A stretch of DNA of 64,000 nucleotides from Amphiura filiformis (taxonomy: Eukaryota; Echinodermata; Ophiuroidea; Amphilepidida; Amphiuridae). The position numbers and the translations under genes are program-made. The DNA is taken from assembly GCF_039555335.1 (NCBI RefSeq), contig NC_092637.1, positions 38,094,526 through 38,158,525 on the forward strand. Reading direction: 5' to 3'. Positions 38,501-49,800 of this stretch are shown in pieces (position 1 is the first letter of the stretch; every line of letters begins with the position of its first letter). The notes below the pieces were generated by a model, which was given only the letters and a program-made list of their open reading frames with translations, made no database searches and had not been told where the DNA came from.

Positions 38501-41500
38501 TATTCTTTGCCAAAAATACGTAAAAAATATTAGCAACATTTGTCAGGAAAATTAATTGTCCATTCGAAGAAACCCGACTTATTATATTTGATCAACCTTG
38601 GTGCTCTACGGGGATGTAAACGACATTAATTCAAAATTGTATTGTTGTCCTACTACAACAAATCTAGGTGATTCCAATTAAGGGATGAAATCAAAACTCG
38701 ACCGGCGGTCAACCGCCGGTTCCGGGCGGCTCCGTCCGGTTGGAGCCGATTATATTGTTCTAAACAATGGAGTGTGGTTCAACCGCCGGCGGCCGCGGTG
38801 GTCGAGTTTTGATTTCATCCCTAGGTGAAATTTAGAAATTGTGTTTACATTACAAATATGCCAAAAAATCAGGATTGACAAATATTAACCAAATACATTT
38901 GAACAGATCTTACATAATGGCTTTAAAATAGTGGTAATAAATACTACTTCAAACACTAGATGACAATAATAAAGAATAACACTTATTTATTTTTTATTTT
39001 AAAGTGAGAAATCTTCATCTCAACTTGGACTAGGGCTGGTACAAGTACTCCAAATGCAGACCCTATAACAGATATCCTAATATCATATATTCCAATCGCA
39101 TCAGTCACTGAAACTTGACTATATTATTAATGTAAATGCATATGGAAAGGTTTCTATACTCGATACACCTGAGCACACATTTTCGTCCAAGAGCTCTCAA
39201 GCAAGCAGTGAATTGTCTCCGCACAGTCTTTGATTACACTACACGGTTAAGTACATAGCAATGTAAGAGCTGTGGAGCTTATAGCTTTTTTTTTATTAAA
39301 GGAAAGCTAATACTTCCCCCTAAAAACAATTTTCGTCACTAGGTCAACAGATTTTATAATTTTACAATTTTATAGCAAGGCGAAATGTGGAAAAGATGTT
39401 GAAAACTACCTATCCGAGCACGTTATTTGACCAAAATGTAGGTTTTAAAAGTCAAAACCTGAACTTTACAATATTTTTCAAATTTTATGTCATTAAATGA
39501 AAAAGCACACTAATATTGTCCATATACTAGCGTCACTAGAATGAGCAATAGCCAATTCTCTTTAAATTGCAAATGTTGTTCAAAAAGTTACTATTTTCGC
39601 CTGTTTTGTCATACAGTTATAAATTAAATGAACTATGACTTTGCTAAAGAGCGCTTACAAATTGATATGCTATTCTCTAACTTGCTCGCATTGCCACGCA
39701 TATCACAATGGTTGCCAAAATAAGACAAGTGCATATAAGAGAGTAGCAAAATAATTGAGCTAATTTCTGCTTTGAATAATAGTTGAATTGTCCTCATCAT
39801 AATTATGTTTCGGTTAAATTTTATAGGCACTATTGTGATCCCCGCAAAGGAGTAAATTAAATTCTTTTAGGAATGTCTTAAAAGGGCATTTCGTGATCCA
39901 CAGCCTCATCCCCCCCACTTTTCTCAAAAGTAACGCTGACTCGATATCATTATGTTGGTCGCACTCATTTGCACTTACTTTATTGAGTTCTTACAACTCA
40001 GAAAATGAAACTAGGTTAGTATAATTTTCTAGAGGTGTGCTATAGTATACAAAATTTTGCACTGATTACAAAAATAAATATTAGAATACTGCTAATTGTG
40101 CAGAAAATGATCCAATTACGTGAATTAAGTAACAAAGTACCAAATTGGAATAACTCAAAACAATAAGTACCAGTAACTTAATATGTACGAGTTACATCAA
40201 CTTACATGTTGAGTTACAATAACTCAACTAATTGGTTCTTTGAACCTTGTTTATTTTTCTAAGTTCCCTGAACTTGAATTCAGAAGTTGGCATTACTTAA
40301 AAAGTTGACGCAACGACTTACATCAACTTTTTAAGTAATGCCAACAAAGTTGATTAGTTGACGGAACTTTTTCAGCTTTTTCAGCATTTTTTAAAGTTCG
40401 GATAACTAAAATGAATTTTGTTTTGGCAACTTTTACACTATTTTTGAGTTGTCCAAACTTACTCCTTTTGAATTGCGCCAACTAGGCGAACAAGTCATTT
40501 CTATGAGTGTACAAGTGTCCGCAGTGACAAACTCCTAATAACATAGAGCTTGCGATGTTCCATACGATTTCATAACTTTCAGGGTATGGTAGAATAAGTT
40601 AGGCCTATACTCTTTACAAAAATACGAAAAAAGTAAATAAATTCTAATTTAGCCAATCACTGAGAGTGTTATTAATCTTAAGCTGGAACGGTAAAACCCT
40701 TATACTTTTTCAAATTGAAATACCGTTTTATAGTACCAGAACTATAGAGTATTATTGACTTACTTCAGTGTAGTGACCACATGCTGTTATCGAGCAACTA
40801 TTTGCGTCATAATTATACCCAAATTCTTCAAAAGTAAAAAGCATCGGTCGCACGAACGCCACCCGGAGGTGAGCTCAAGCTTCCACTATTGCCCCACATA
40901 TTTTGGCCACCTCGATTGTGTCCAGCTGTACAAGCTGCAGCCCATTGTTCAGCCGCATTAGCCTCGTTGTCATCCCAATACTTGATAATTTGAAGACAAA
41001 AGAAAATAGATTTATACAATAACGGTGACATTATTCGGGCAGATAGTGAAGTCATGTGGTACTAGTATTATCTTAAAGTTAGGGTGCATTTTTTATATTC
41101 CATTGCCCACAGACTGTGGGCCACAGTCACCGATTAACCCTAACAAGGAACATGCTTTTTTGCTATCGGAAGGCAGAGAAGGAACGAAAAAGGTGCCCAT
41201 ATAAATGACTTTAGGGTGATTGCGCAATGCCATCACGTGGAATGCATGCATGCGCAGTGGTTTTCCTTGTATATAAGATTTTGTAAGATTTTTACGTGTT
41301 AGGGTTAAATATGCTCTATCTACTTCAGGGCAACATCCGGGGAACCATACAATTTTCAATAATGTAATATGGCAGAATCGGGGCCTTAAGGGAATGGGTA
41401 TGAACGTTTGGGCGTATTTATTGTGGGACATTAGAGCACATCAGTCATATCGAATTGCATTCTGAATACGAAGAATGTCCTTCTGATATCAAATAATTTT

Positions 41501-44402
41501 GATTTTTTGAAATTTGCAATGTAATACACATTTTATGGCAAATCATTAAAAATTGATATTTTTGATATTTAACAGTACTCGAAGTAAACTTTATAAATCT
41601 GATTATTTATATTTGAAGTGTATGTAGGTGGGATGAAATGCCGACGATCAATTGAAAATTTTGACCTTTCGTATTGAAGATATGGATTTTTTCCCCAAAA
41701 TACCAACAAAAAAATAGGTCTTTTGGGGGAAAAATCCATATCTTCAATATGAAAGGTCAAAATTTTCAATTGATCGTCGGCTTTTCCTCCCAGCTACATA
41801 CACTTTAACAATATATCATTAAATTTATAAAAATTTACTTCGAGGACTCTTATATCTCAAAAATGTGAAAAATATCAAATTTTATTAATTTGTCATAAAA
41901 TTTGTATTATATCGTGAATTTCATAAAATGAAAATTATTTGATATCAGAAAGACATTCTTCGTATTCAGAATGCAATTCGATATGTCTGATGTGCTCTCA
42001 TGTCCCACAAAAAATACTGTCGAAAACGCCATAAACGCTCATTCCAGATCCCTTAAGGCGAGTGTGATGGCAAGAATCAACGAGTGTGATTGTAGTTATG
42101 CTTAATCAAAATAGGGAATTGAGACAAGGTACACGCATAAAAAATAATTACAACTTTTATGGCAACAAGTTCAACGTTTCCACTATCATGACTATGTCTC
42201 TTACTCGGCTGTTTGAATATATGTATAGTAGACTCGGCTCAAAACCCACAAACTGAACTGAAAAACGACATGGCATATTAAATTTGCTGTAGATTATTAA
42301 ATATCGCCCAATCACACCGAATAAAATTCCTTATACAGCCGACGCATCACTAATTTTACGCCAAGATGTATTTATATATTTAAAAAAAAACTAATGTATA
42401 ATAATTTTGGTGACACAGCCTGCATAAGGCCCTACACATAATAGTATGTGTAATTGATCGCTTACAGCATCAGCGATGTTAGAGAACCCGGATTGAACGA
42501 TTCGAGGTAAAAAAAAAGTGAATAAACAAACAAGAAAAGTTGAACTAAACAAAGTAAAGTAAATATTTACCATGTACTTCATATCTTGTGCTGGTGGTGA
42601 AACCTGGCCCCTTAACTCGTTATGTCTGTTTAAAATAGCATCCTTCTCAGCCTGGGTGAAATGCACTATCGTACCAGTTGTCTGTCTTTTCACGTCTTCG
42701 CCGTCACCTATCATTTACACACATTCAATATAAACACAACACATTAAAGTCATAATGTACGATCTTATAATATGAATTTGGTTAATTTTTTCAAACCTGA
42801 TTTTTTTGCATATTTGTAATGTTTACACATGTCACAACTTGCACCTAAATGGAATCAGCCAAATTTGTTGTGTTTGTAGGTAAACAGAGCAAAGTTCGAC
42901 ATAAAGTCATAATTCAAGAAATTATGACTTTATGTCCGCCCATATAACTGCATGTTAAACGGCCAAAATAACAAGCAGTGTTTCTTTCACGTTACCTCGT
43001 TATTTCAGCTCAAAATGGACAGAAACCATTCCCGATCATTATTACTAGTATATTTATTTCAGCATTTTGAGTATATAATGACAAATTTAAAATTGGAAGG
43101 AAATCGTACATTAAGCCTTTAAGAAAGTCTTCACTTGTATAACCCGCAAGTCTAAACCTGTGCATGTTATTACAAATTGATTGATATGGTCATGTGCAGA
43201 AAGGAGAGATAGAGGAGGGGGAGATGGAAAGAGGCGGGAGGGATGGGCGAATTAGTGATAGAGGAGGAGAGCGATAACGAGGGAGCGAGATATTAGAATG
43301 TTTTTTATTAGTTGAGTTGCCCCTTACTTTAGTATACCTATATTGTTTTTTATTGTGGTGTATAATTTACTGTAGTAAACATACCTAATACATCAGGTAC
43401 TACATTTTTGACACCCCATTTCTGTTCAAACTCCTGAAAATGAAAAAGAAAGTGAGAAAAAACATACCATTCATTGGCAGATATTTAAAAAAATGTCAGA
43501 GAAAAAAACCGGTCATACCTGCCTGTACGGGGACTTGAACCCCAAACATTCCGCTTGCCGTTGTAAAATTGAATCATAATTTATTTGATACTAAATGTAA
43601 TAAAAAATCTGGTAAATCTGATGTTTGATTACATATTGGGTGTCAAATCGACCCTATTATATTTCTCTATCTGCACAAACAAAATATTTCAAGTTTCCAG
43701 TTATTTGAAAATTTTAAAAATTTTGAACCTTTGCCAAAACACAGCATTTTCCAGATTTGGTCCATCAAAATACCCTTTACAACTTATTATGGCATACATT
43801 CAGTTGGACGCAACACCTACGATAAGATTTGCGTGATGCGAATTAGAGTAGGGGCACCATATTATTGACCGTCCACGGAGTAACAAAAAAAAGGGATAAT
43901 TTTTGCTTTTTATACGTTGAACAAAGTATAAAGTGAGATTTTAACTCAATTTACCTAAATCTCTACGACGCAAGATGCCAAATAAACCATTTTTGCGTCA
44001 AACCTATTCAAAGACAATGCAGTTTAAGCAATTGTAGAAATTGTGAGTCAAAGTTGGATTGCGTTTTATTGGGACACCCTGTCTGTCAAGTTTTGTGTTC
44101 AATAAACATTACTTTACATAGCTGCAAGATGTTTTAAAATCTAAAAATATTTACTGGAGTTATAACCAAGTAAGTAAAAGTATGTAGAACACTCTGGAGT
44201 GTTACTGGCGTACCATCTCCTTGGTAGTAACTTGAGTTGACGGCCCTGATGACTGGGGACAAACGTGTCCCCCTTTAAAACAACAGAAAGTAAACAAGCA
44301 AACAAAAAACAAAATAATTACCTCATTTTCTATGGAGTTAGAATGTGAGAACAGAATGGCTGCGGAAGTCAAAGCCACGAGAAAGAAACCGATTGCTGTC
44401 AT
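26552..44402 (-). CDS. Gene B: secreted CAP + EGF-like + ShKT protein
   Basis: Exons on the minus strand: 44402-44322, 43433-43385, 42707-42571, 40980-40764, 38284-38166, 33269-33181, 32602-32573, 31144-31052, 28361-28248, probably 26974-26938, and a last exon from 26552. Borders are GT/AG and phases agree. In order these encode a signal peptide (MTAIGFFLVALTSAAI), a propeptide ending in Lys-Arg before QTTG, a CAP domain (HNELRGQVSP, AEQWAAAC, GHYTEMVW, CNYKPGGN), a cysteine hinge, an EGF-like domain with CTCSCQKGWFGTYCE, a ShKT domain with six cysteines ending CPVMCGKC, and a short tail stopping at a TGA split across the last junction; about 321 aa. CAP proteins (CRISP/GLIPR/antigen-5 family) are secreted. 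The usual GEN motif reads GQN. Exon 40980-40764 carries one extra T (run at about 40828-40832), which breaks the frame. Exons 1-9 are well supported by gene C; the last two are weaker. Confidence 0.82.
26938..26974 (-). other. Probable linker exon in the tail of gene B
   Basis: The exon and its donor resemble the 17620-17637 linker of gene A: both follow a TTCATTGCAG acceptor and precede GTAAGTT(T/A)ACGTGATATCA, and the intron beyond also matches (TTGTGCATxCTTTCATACAA). It keeps frame after the ShKT exon. Its 3' phase differs from gene A's linker, so that it leads into a stop at the next exon. In gene A a ShKT exon follows this linker; here none was found. Confidence 0.5.
27601..27821. mobile_element. 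TA-flanked palindromic MITE
   Basis: Ends CCGTAAAACCCCGTCTACAA and its reverse complement, flanked by TA (27599-27600, 27822-27823). Related ends bound 36295-36559. Confidence 0.85.
27824..27911. repeat. 88-bp near-perfect hairpin
   Basis: TCTAAACATTTTGCCTTTGG opens the block and its reverse complement closes it, with GGAATATC / GATATTCC further in. It abuts the MITE at 27601-27821 and may be a separate foldback element. Confidence 0.85.
28786..29146 (+). mobile_element. LINE 3' fragment, C-terminal domain of ORF2
   Basis: The frame contains LNRLRSGVGRCKVALQKWGY, then CECGTVPQTMKHLLMCP. This Leu-Asn-Arg-x-Arg ... Gly-Arg-Cys ... Cys-x-Cys-Gly ... Thr-Met-x-His-Leu ... Cys-Pro order is the zinc-binding tail of many jockey-like non-LTR reverse transcriptases. 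Only the last 120 or so residues are present, as expected for a 5'-truncated copy. It lies in an intron of gene B on the opposite strand. Confidence 0.7.
29246..29653. mobile_element. MITE with CCCAGC ends, about 408 bp
   Basis: The left end CCCAGCTAACACAAAAAACG and the right end, reverse complement of CCCAGCAAACACAAAACGTT, match. The inside is rich in AAAACGTTTT-type words. Target duplication was not clear; a hAT-like origin is a guess. Confidence 0.75.
30253..30475. mobile_element. TTAA-flanked foldback MITE, 223 bp
   Basis: TTAA lies at 30249-30252 and 30476-30479. Almost the whole element is one palindrome: GGTTGGTCTTAACC and TAAAGTATATAAAAGTATAT in the left arm are mirrored in the right. 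A rearranged relative is at 7190-7449. Confidence 0.88.
31147..32572. other. Gene B intron, no recognised gene
   Basis: The stretch holds a loose duplication (TTCGACCTAAAAATAACTCT near 31277 and TTCGACCTAAAAACAACTCT near 31400), a CTCTCTTTCC-rich patch near 32150, and AT-rich sequence. No exon was seen. Confidence 0.4.
33500..33720 (-). repeat. Dispersed repeat shared with 60600-61020
   Basis: On the minus strand this reads CCTTTCAAGTAGGATCGGTC, then GCAGAAATGACCCTTTTAGT, then CAAAACTCATATTC. The same order occurs on the plus strand at about 60653-60850 and partly at 60890-61010. Family unknown. Confidence 0.7.
33972..34958. mobile_element. Long palindromic element, about 990 bp
   Basis: The left arm starts GGCCCATTCCATGTCAACTC and the right arm ends with its reverse complement. 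Mirror blocks continue inward (CACCACACAGAAAAAGAAA, TTTGAAATTTAGGGGxGTCAGCG, CCTGGGGTA), so nearly the whole element is one imperfect inverted repeat. TAATAATAAT flanks both sides (962-971 and 959-968 of the respective kilobases), a possible target duplication in AT-rich DNA. Confidence 0.82.
35243..36171. mobile_element. TA-flanked TIR element with nested inverted repeat
   Basis: Ends CACCAGGCACAAAAAGAAAC (then TCGTCAGTTATATT) are perfect inverted repeats over about 34 bp and are flanked by TA (35241-35242, 36172-36173), as in Tc1/mariner-type elements. A second inverted pair (GATTATTCTGAAATATACAT and TTTGACGCCCTGTTCGTGAA against their complements near 35560-35640) occupies the left half. 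No transposase frame was found. Confidence 0.85.
36180..37610 (-). mobile_element. LINE fragment (CR1/L2-like), split by a MITE
   Basis: Minus-strand translation gives the reverse-transcriptase core in order: LLDCSAALDLIDH, then GVPEGSILGPLIF, then IHADDTQLY (the [Y/H]ADD catalytic box), then LMLNDSKPEVI and DLGVVIDSALNM, then GERAFCNAAPVLWNN near 36620-36580. The final FKNTPFKRC piece lies beyond a MITE, at about 36290-36250. The RT frame carries several breaks and the 5' part is missing. It sits in the large intron between gene B exons 5 and 6 and has no role in that gene. Confidence 0.85.
36295..36559. mobile_element. TA-flanked MITE inserted in the LINE
   Basis: Ends CCGTAATACCTTGACTACAA and the reverse complement of CCGTAGAATTTCTTCTGCC are flanked by TA, with GAGGCATATxTGCTT-type subterminal repeats. 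LINE coding sequence resumes on the far side, so the MITE is younger. Confidence 0.8.
37769..38135. mobile_element. TTAA-flanked MITE, second family
   Basis: TTAA lies at 37765-37768 and 38136-38139. Ends are AGACCCATTCAGTGATC and the reverse complement of AGGCCCATTCAGTGATT. It lies in the intron just before gene B exon 6 is reached from exon 5's donor at 38165, within 30 bp of that donor. Confidence 0.85.
38691..38822. mobile_element. Short GC-rich foldback MITE
   Basis: Ends AGGGATGAAATCAAAACTCG and its reverse complement bound 132 bp. The inside is rich in CCGCCGG, unlike the AT-rich surroundings. Confidence 0.82.
38823..40763. other. Gene B intron 4, no gene seen
   Basis: This AT-rich intron contains a dispersed end (GGGCATTTCGTGATCC near 39885) and, around 40180-40380, a patch of AACTCAA / TTGAGTT and ACTTTTTAAGT words that mirror one another, perhaps a worn MITE. 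No exon was found. Confidence 0.4.
41390..42052. mobile_element. TTAA-flanked long palindromic MITE, 663 bp
   Basis: TTAA lies at 41386-41389 and 42053-42056. The arms mirror throughout: GTGGGACATTAGAGCACATC, TCGAATTGCATTCTGAATAC, AGATATGGATTTTTTCCCC and others, meeting near 41700. A left-half copy is at 52223-52455 and a diverged copy at 8760-9215. Confidence 0.92.
42748..43118. mobile_element. TTAA-flanked MITE in gene B intron 2
   Basis: Same family as 24292-24767 and 53256-53611: TTAA flanks, AGTCATAATGTACGATC and (reversed) AGGCTTAATGTACGATTTC ends, with a perfect internal palindrome CATAAAGTCATAATTCAAG / complement near 42900-42935. Confidence 0.88.
43515..43565 (-). mobile_element. 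Truncated tRNA-SINE head
   Basis: GCCTGTACGGGGACTTGAAC followed by CCCAAACATTCCGCTTGC matches the T-arm half of the SINE head at 5422-5494, including the flank ACCTGCCTG. Only this part is present. Confidence 0.6.
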
Positions 44403-45789
44403 GATTTGGGTTCTCGGTGCAAGCGGGTGTAACGATGTCAACGTGGTTCTAATAGAGAATGATGAGGCTTATAGACGGTGGAGTGGATATATAGATAACA
44501 TGTAGCGTATATCTCTTTTTTCTTCGTTGTAATTATTGTGCAGCTGGTTGTTTATTATTATTCAAACGCTAATGGAATTTTAATCCATCCCAGAATTTTT
44601 GAATAAAATTGTTTCTGTTTTGATCTGGTTGCGCACATGAAACGGATATCTTAGACTGGATCTATTTAATCTTTTGTAATAAAATTTGTATGCAACATTG
44701 CCGAATGTTTCAATTTGCAGATATCTTATATGCACCTTTGCGTCACTAAAGTTGCGGAATTTACATAAATCTCATCCCATTTTGAGTCTTTTACATTATA
44801 CTGCACGAATTTTATGAAATAATTGTAGTCACCTGTGTGTATTTTATGCAACTTTGCAGTGTTTGTATGCGTAGTACACTTTCATCGAGCTGCAGCTAGG
44901 TTAAAAAAGGATGATTCAATTAAATGAATTGATATTTTCAACCTACCCTTTGAAATAAATGCAATCAACATTTTCTTTTCTGTTTAATATTTTACAGAGA
45001 TTATAATCTTATGAATTTATAGGCGCCTGTGTGCATTTTATGCAGCGTTGCACAGTTCTGATGCATATTTGCATTAACATTATAATTCCGTTAAACTTGA
45101 CATCATCGAGCTGCAACTAGAAACTAGGTTAAAAAATAGCAACAAAAATCGAGTTATTATGCACTTTCAAAGTATGTATTCTGTGTAGCTATTTAGTTAT
45201 GGCAGAAAAAAGTCACATTACAAAATAAATGGTGGTCTAACGAGCCGTTTAGTTTAAGATGTTTATTACATGCAATAATAGTGAGACAAATAGCAATAAG
45301 TTGTGCTGGAGATTATGTTACAACAACATTTGGAAAAGTGATATTAAATGTATTATTAAATTTTTGAAAGTTAATATATATTATATACTAGTATTGATAT
45401 GTTCTGCATAATGTTCTAATAGTGTTCTACACTTGTTGGGTTAGAACTTACCGGTGTTCACTCTTCTTTCTGGATATTTTCAGAAAGTGTTCCCAAAATA
45501 GCCATCATAGGTCAACGTGTTCTGGATGTGTTCTAGTGACCTGATAATAACCCGGACTTGGAACACATCTAGAACACATTCTAAAACTTAGGGGCTGTGC
45601 AATAAAAAAAATATTTGCCCCCCCCCCCCATCCCCCTGTGTCATATGTTTGTAACGTTCTTGACAGATGACATTCTAACTTGAGTCAACTTTAGAAACAA
45701 AATAATAAGTTTTTTGTAAAACATACCAGTAAAAGTAATAGTCATCTATATGTAAATGCCATTCTAACTGAATTAGTCAAATATAAAAA

Positions 45790-46118
45790 CAAGGCACTTT
45801 CTGGTAAAACCAGGGATCGTGTATGGTCCCTGGTAAAACATACCAGTACAAAAAGTTTTACTTGAGTTTTACTTTTTGGTAAAACCAGGGACCGTGTATG
45901 GTCCCTGGTAAAACATACCAGTACAAAAAGTTTGACAATAAGTTTTTTATTCAATATCAGAGGATGCTTACATACATTCCCATAACCCAGGGTATGCCTG
46001 CCTTTTGTACACATGTGGCACAGTTGACCTGCATCCAGACGTACCTGCCTGTGCGGGGACTTGAACCCCGAACCTCTTTCTTGCGGGGCGAGCGCTCTAA
46101 CCATTGAGCTACACAGAC
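45790..46118 (-). mobile_element. tRNA-derived SINE in duplication copy 2
   Basis: The 73-nt tRNA-like head (46118-46046) and body match the element at 5494-5160, with a few differences (for example GAAAG for GAGAG in the anticodon stem). The doubled CCAGGGACC tail is present. Confidence 0.75.
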
Positions 46119-46799
46119 TGTTCCTGATAAACATGATTCAAGTCTAGTACATGTGAATATGAGCAGTCAGGGTAAACAGAACAAACAACACAAATTACAT
46201 ACCAGTGTACGAGATCAATTAATGATGTTTACCCGGCAGCCTAAAATAATCATATAAACAAGGATAATGGCTTACGCATCATGCACTGGAACATAGAAAC
46301 ATTCAAACATTTCAAACTAGCGCACGAGATTAACTTAATAATGCTTAATCGTTATTCTTAATAATATCAATATACAGGGGAAAGAAGAATTACGTTAAGA
46401 TATTTAATCCCTGTCTTTAGTTCTTCTTCTGTTCCGTGGTATATGATGAGACAGCCACCAAAATATCTCCAATAGTGGAAAATGTTATTAGTTGCATTAA
46501 GGGTAGACGAGCTTTTTTTTTTTGCCCCCCCCCTCACCACCAAGAAAGCTGGCTACGCCCCTGTTATAGGGTCACCACTTTGGGGTTAGTTGCCAGCTTA
46601 TACGCAAAACTAAAATAAGCATTACATTTTTCATTTATAGATCCTATCTGTGATATCCAGTTCATGCACAACTAGGTCATGTCGAAAATGATTTTAAAAA
46701 CATGGAATGGATTATAATTCCATTAACTTTCTGAATTATAAACCACCACCTGCACAATAATTACAACGAAGAAAAGAGAGAAATGTACAATTTGCTGTC

Positions 46800-46805
46800 T
46801 ATAAA
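46800..46805 (+). promoter_or_regulatory. TATA box of gene C
   Basis: TATAAA, 91 bp before the ATG, as in gene A. Upstream a CACCTG E-box-like word and ACAATAATTACAACGA are kept in A, B and C. Confidence 0.7.
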
Positions 46806-46890
46806 TCCATCACCCATTTATTAGCTTCATCATTCTCTATTGGAACCATTTTGGCATCGTTTCGTGAGCTGTGCAACAAGGATCCAAATC

Positions 46891-49800
46891 ATGGCAGCAA
46901 TCGTTCTGTTTCTCTTGGCTTTGACTTCTTTGACTTCCGCAGCCGTTCCACAGTCTGAGGTAATTACTTTGGTTTTTTGTTTGTTCGACTTGTTTTCTGT
47001 TATTATTCAAAGCTCAAGTCACTAAACGGTTCCATACAAGCAAGTCCACCGGGGCAAGTCCCCCAAGACATTTTGGTATAATCCAAAAACGGCATGATCT
47101 TGTAAGTTTGGAACATAGACTGATTAGTTATGCATCAAATGGGCGGGTTTTTGTTGCTACTTTTTGTTATCTTATGACATTTCCGGCCAAAAAAAAGTTG
47201 CATTTTTCTACATAGGCTTTTTATGCTTCAATATTTTAAGTGAGTAATTTAATCAAAAAGAAGCATCTTTCATTTAAATAAATTTAAGCTTTTTTCTGAT
47301 TTAGGTGTCACACAGTTGCAGTTTTTATGGTTCAGTGAAAAATTAAAATGAATGCTGCAGCTTATTAATGCCTTTCAACAATGTATAGGCCTTCCGTCAT
47401 GTGAGATGACTTCCAAGCATTGTTCTTTTCTGCTGTAGATCAAGCTGGTTCCCCGCATGCTGCAGGATTTGCTGCAAAGTCCTTTAAGGTGGTGTTGTCC
47501 CTCACTTGTCCGCTTGTAACAAGTTGAGTCTTGATAACGGCCATCCATATAAATGATTTTGAACCATTCAAGAAATGACCAATGGAATAAGGGTATTGGG
47601 ATCCAGCATAAAAGATTTTTAATCAATGAACAAAAGATTTATCAATATCATTGAAGTTACAGTTGTTCTTCCTAATAAATTTAATTACAATGAAAAAAAT
47701 TCTTAAATTTACGCTTGTTAATGCATACAAAAAAGCCAATTTAGAAAAGTGCAACTTTTGTTTATGTATAACATTTCATAAATAGCTATATTTCTCACTG
47801 AACCATAAAACATGTTTGAAATGTATAAAAATTAATTCATGAACATCTTAACTTAAGTTATTTAGATAAAAGTAAAAAAATATAGACATATTCCATTTTG
47901 ATTAATTTGCTTTAAAGGTCCGTAACCCGATCGACATCATCATCCCCGATTTTTTTCATTGTTGATGAGGTTTTGGTATCACATAATAGATACTATTTTT
48001 CTCATTACTATCCTGAAATTTGACGCTCCAAGTCGATGTATTTCCGGAGAAATCATGAATCACAGCGGTTTTTACAGGTATACCAGTTTGTAAACAATAA
48101 AAATTACTTCGAATCATGGGAAGAGAAAAAAGCGAACTACGCTAAGTGCTGAGGAGACGGTCCGCCGTATATAAGTAAAACAAATCCTTGATTGTTTCAG
48201 TTGGTGAAATAGCTCAATTGGCTAGCGCGCCGTTCTTTTACCCTAGAGGTACCCGGTTCAAAACCCGGTATCGGAAGGTTTTTTCCTCTCGATTTTTAAC
48301 CCAAACTTGTTTATATTCATTTGAAATGTACATATTGCAAGGGGAAATATATTTTGTTTCCTTTTTTTTCTGAAACGGTACGAAAAAACAAAAAAAACAA
48401 AAAACAAACAAATATTTTCCGTTCAATACGGGCCGGGCATTGCAGCATGTCAGCATTCGTCATACGAACGGGAATTGTTGTTGTTGCATGCCTACCCAGA
48501 ATGCAATTCACGTATACAAGGTATTGGATTGCAAATTTGGCTATTTATTCACATTTACGCTGAAAATGCTCTCGTTTTTTCACAAAGCAGCATAAAGGGG
48601 GTGATATTTTATATTATTATGTAATTTTAAAGACAATCCATATCCAAAACCAATAGGGTTACCCCCTTTAAGTGAAAGAGGTCCGAAACCAAAAGTGATG
48701 CATAAAAAGCCTATATAAAAGTTTATAATTTTATAAATGGCTGTATTTCTCAGTGAAGATAATAAAAAGATACAACAAAACCCCGTTCACTTGTTAACTT
48801 GAGAATTGATCAAGTCGTTTTTGGATTATACCAAAATGTATTAGGGGGGGGGGCTTACTTTTTTGGAACCGTTTATTATAGATACATAGTAACTGTAACA
48901 ATATTCCAGTATGCCCAGAATGTCCATAAAGTAATTTTACCCATACTTTTGGTTATGACGCTAGGAAATTTTTTTTGGATTTCATAAATTTTCTGAGCTA
49001 TGTAGATTAAATTTTATTACGTGGTACAACATTTTTTATTGAACATTGAATACAAGGTGCCCCAACAAAACGCAACCCAACTTTTACCCCTTTTTCATGA
49101 GTTTATTTATAATCAATGGCCACATTTTGTACAATTCTTCAAAGGTATTGTCTCTGAGAATGTTTGCCTCAAAAATGGTGTAGTTGGCATTTTGCGTCTT
49201 TGGGATGTGACAATTTAAGTAAAATGAGTCAAAATCAAACTTGCCCACAACATTGACATCCTGCCCTGGAGTATGCATGCAATACATTGTTTTAATGATT
49301 GAATCATTTCGTTCTGCACACGAGAAGTCACCATAAGTCACCAAAAGTGTAGAAACAATCAGAAAGCTACAAGAAAAATTATATTTCCGCAACACGGTAT
49401 TCTCAAGTAACCAGTATTATTGGGTTTGTTTTTTCTGTGCTAGTCAACAAAATTGACCAAATTATGCCCGCGTAAAATTAACAAAAGACGGCGTCAGTCA
49501 CGCTATACGCCAAGTGCAGTTCGCATCCAGCTATAATGCTATTTCTTGTGGGACCTGAGGACACATCAGATACACCAAATTTTACATACGAGGCCGGGAT
49601 AGGAGGAATGTCCTTCAGGGCTGCGTTTCATAAAACTTTAGATTTAAACTTAAGTTTAATTCTTTATGAAACGCCGCCCTGATATCAAATAATTTTGATT
49701 TATTGAAATTTACGATATAATACAAATTTATTTTAACATTTTTGACATTTAACGGTCCTCGAAGTAAATTCTATAAACGTAATGATATATACTGAAAGTG

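Larger units (their letters stand above)
44449..46890. promoter_or_regulatory. Mirror-image bidirectional promoter region of genes B and C
   Basis: The two ends of this intergenic region are inverted copies of each other over about 200 bp. On the minus strand from 44549 and on the plus strand from 46746 both read TGCACAATAATTACAACGAA, then a TATA box (44493-44487, TATATAT; 46800-46805, TATAAA), then CATCATTCTCTATT. In both the TATA box lies 91 bp before the ATG (44402; 46891). The homology continues outward from the boxes into ATCCATxCCA and GGATATC blocks. Shared drive of the two genes is inference. Confidence 0.72.

Noticed and set aside
45742-46134. 130-codon minus-strand frame with SMVRALAPQERGSGFKSPHR
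   Set aside because: It is a read-through of the tRNA-like SINE head and its tail repeats.
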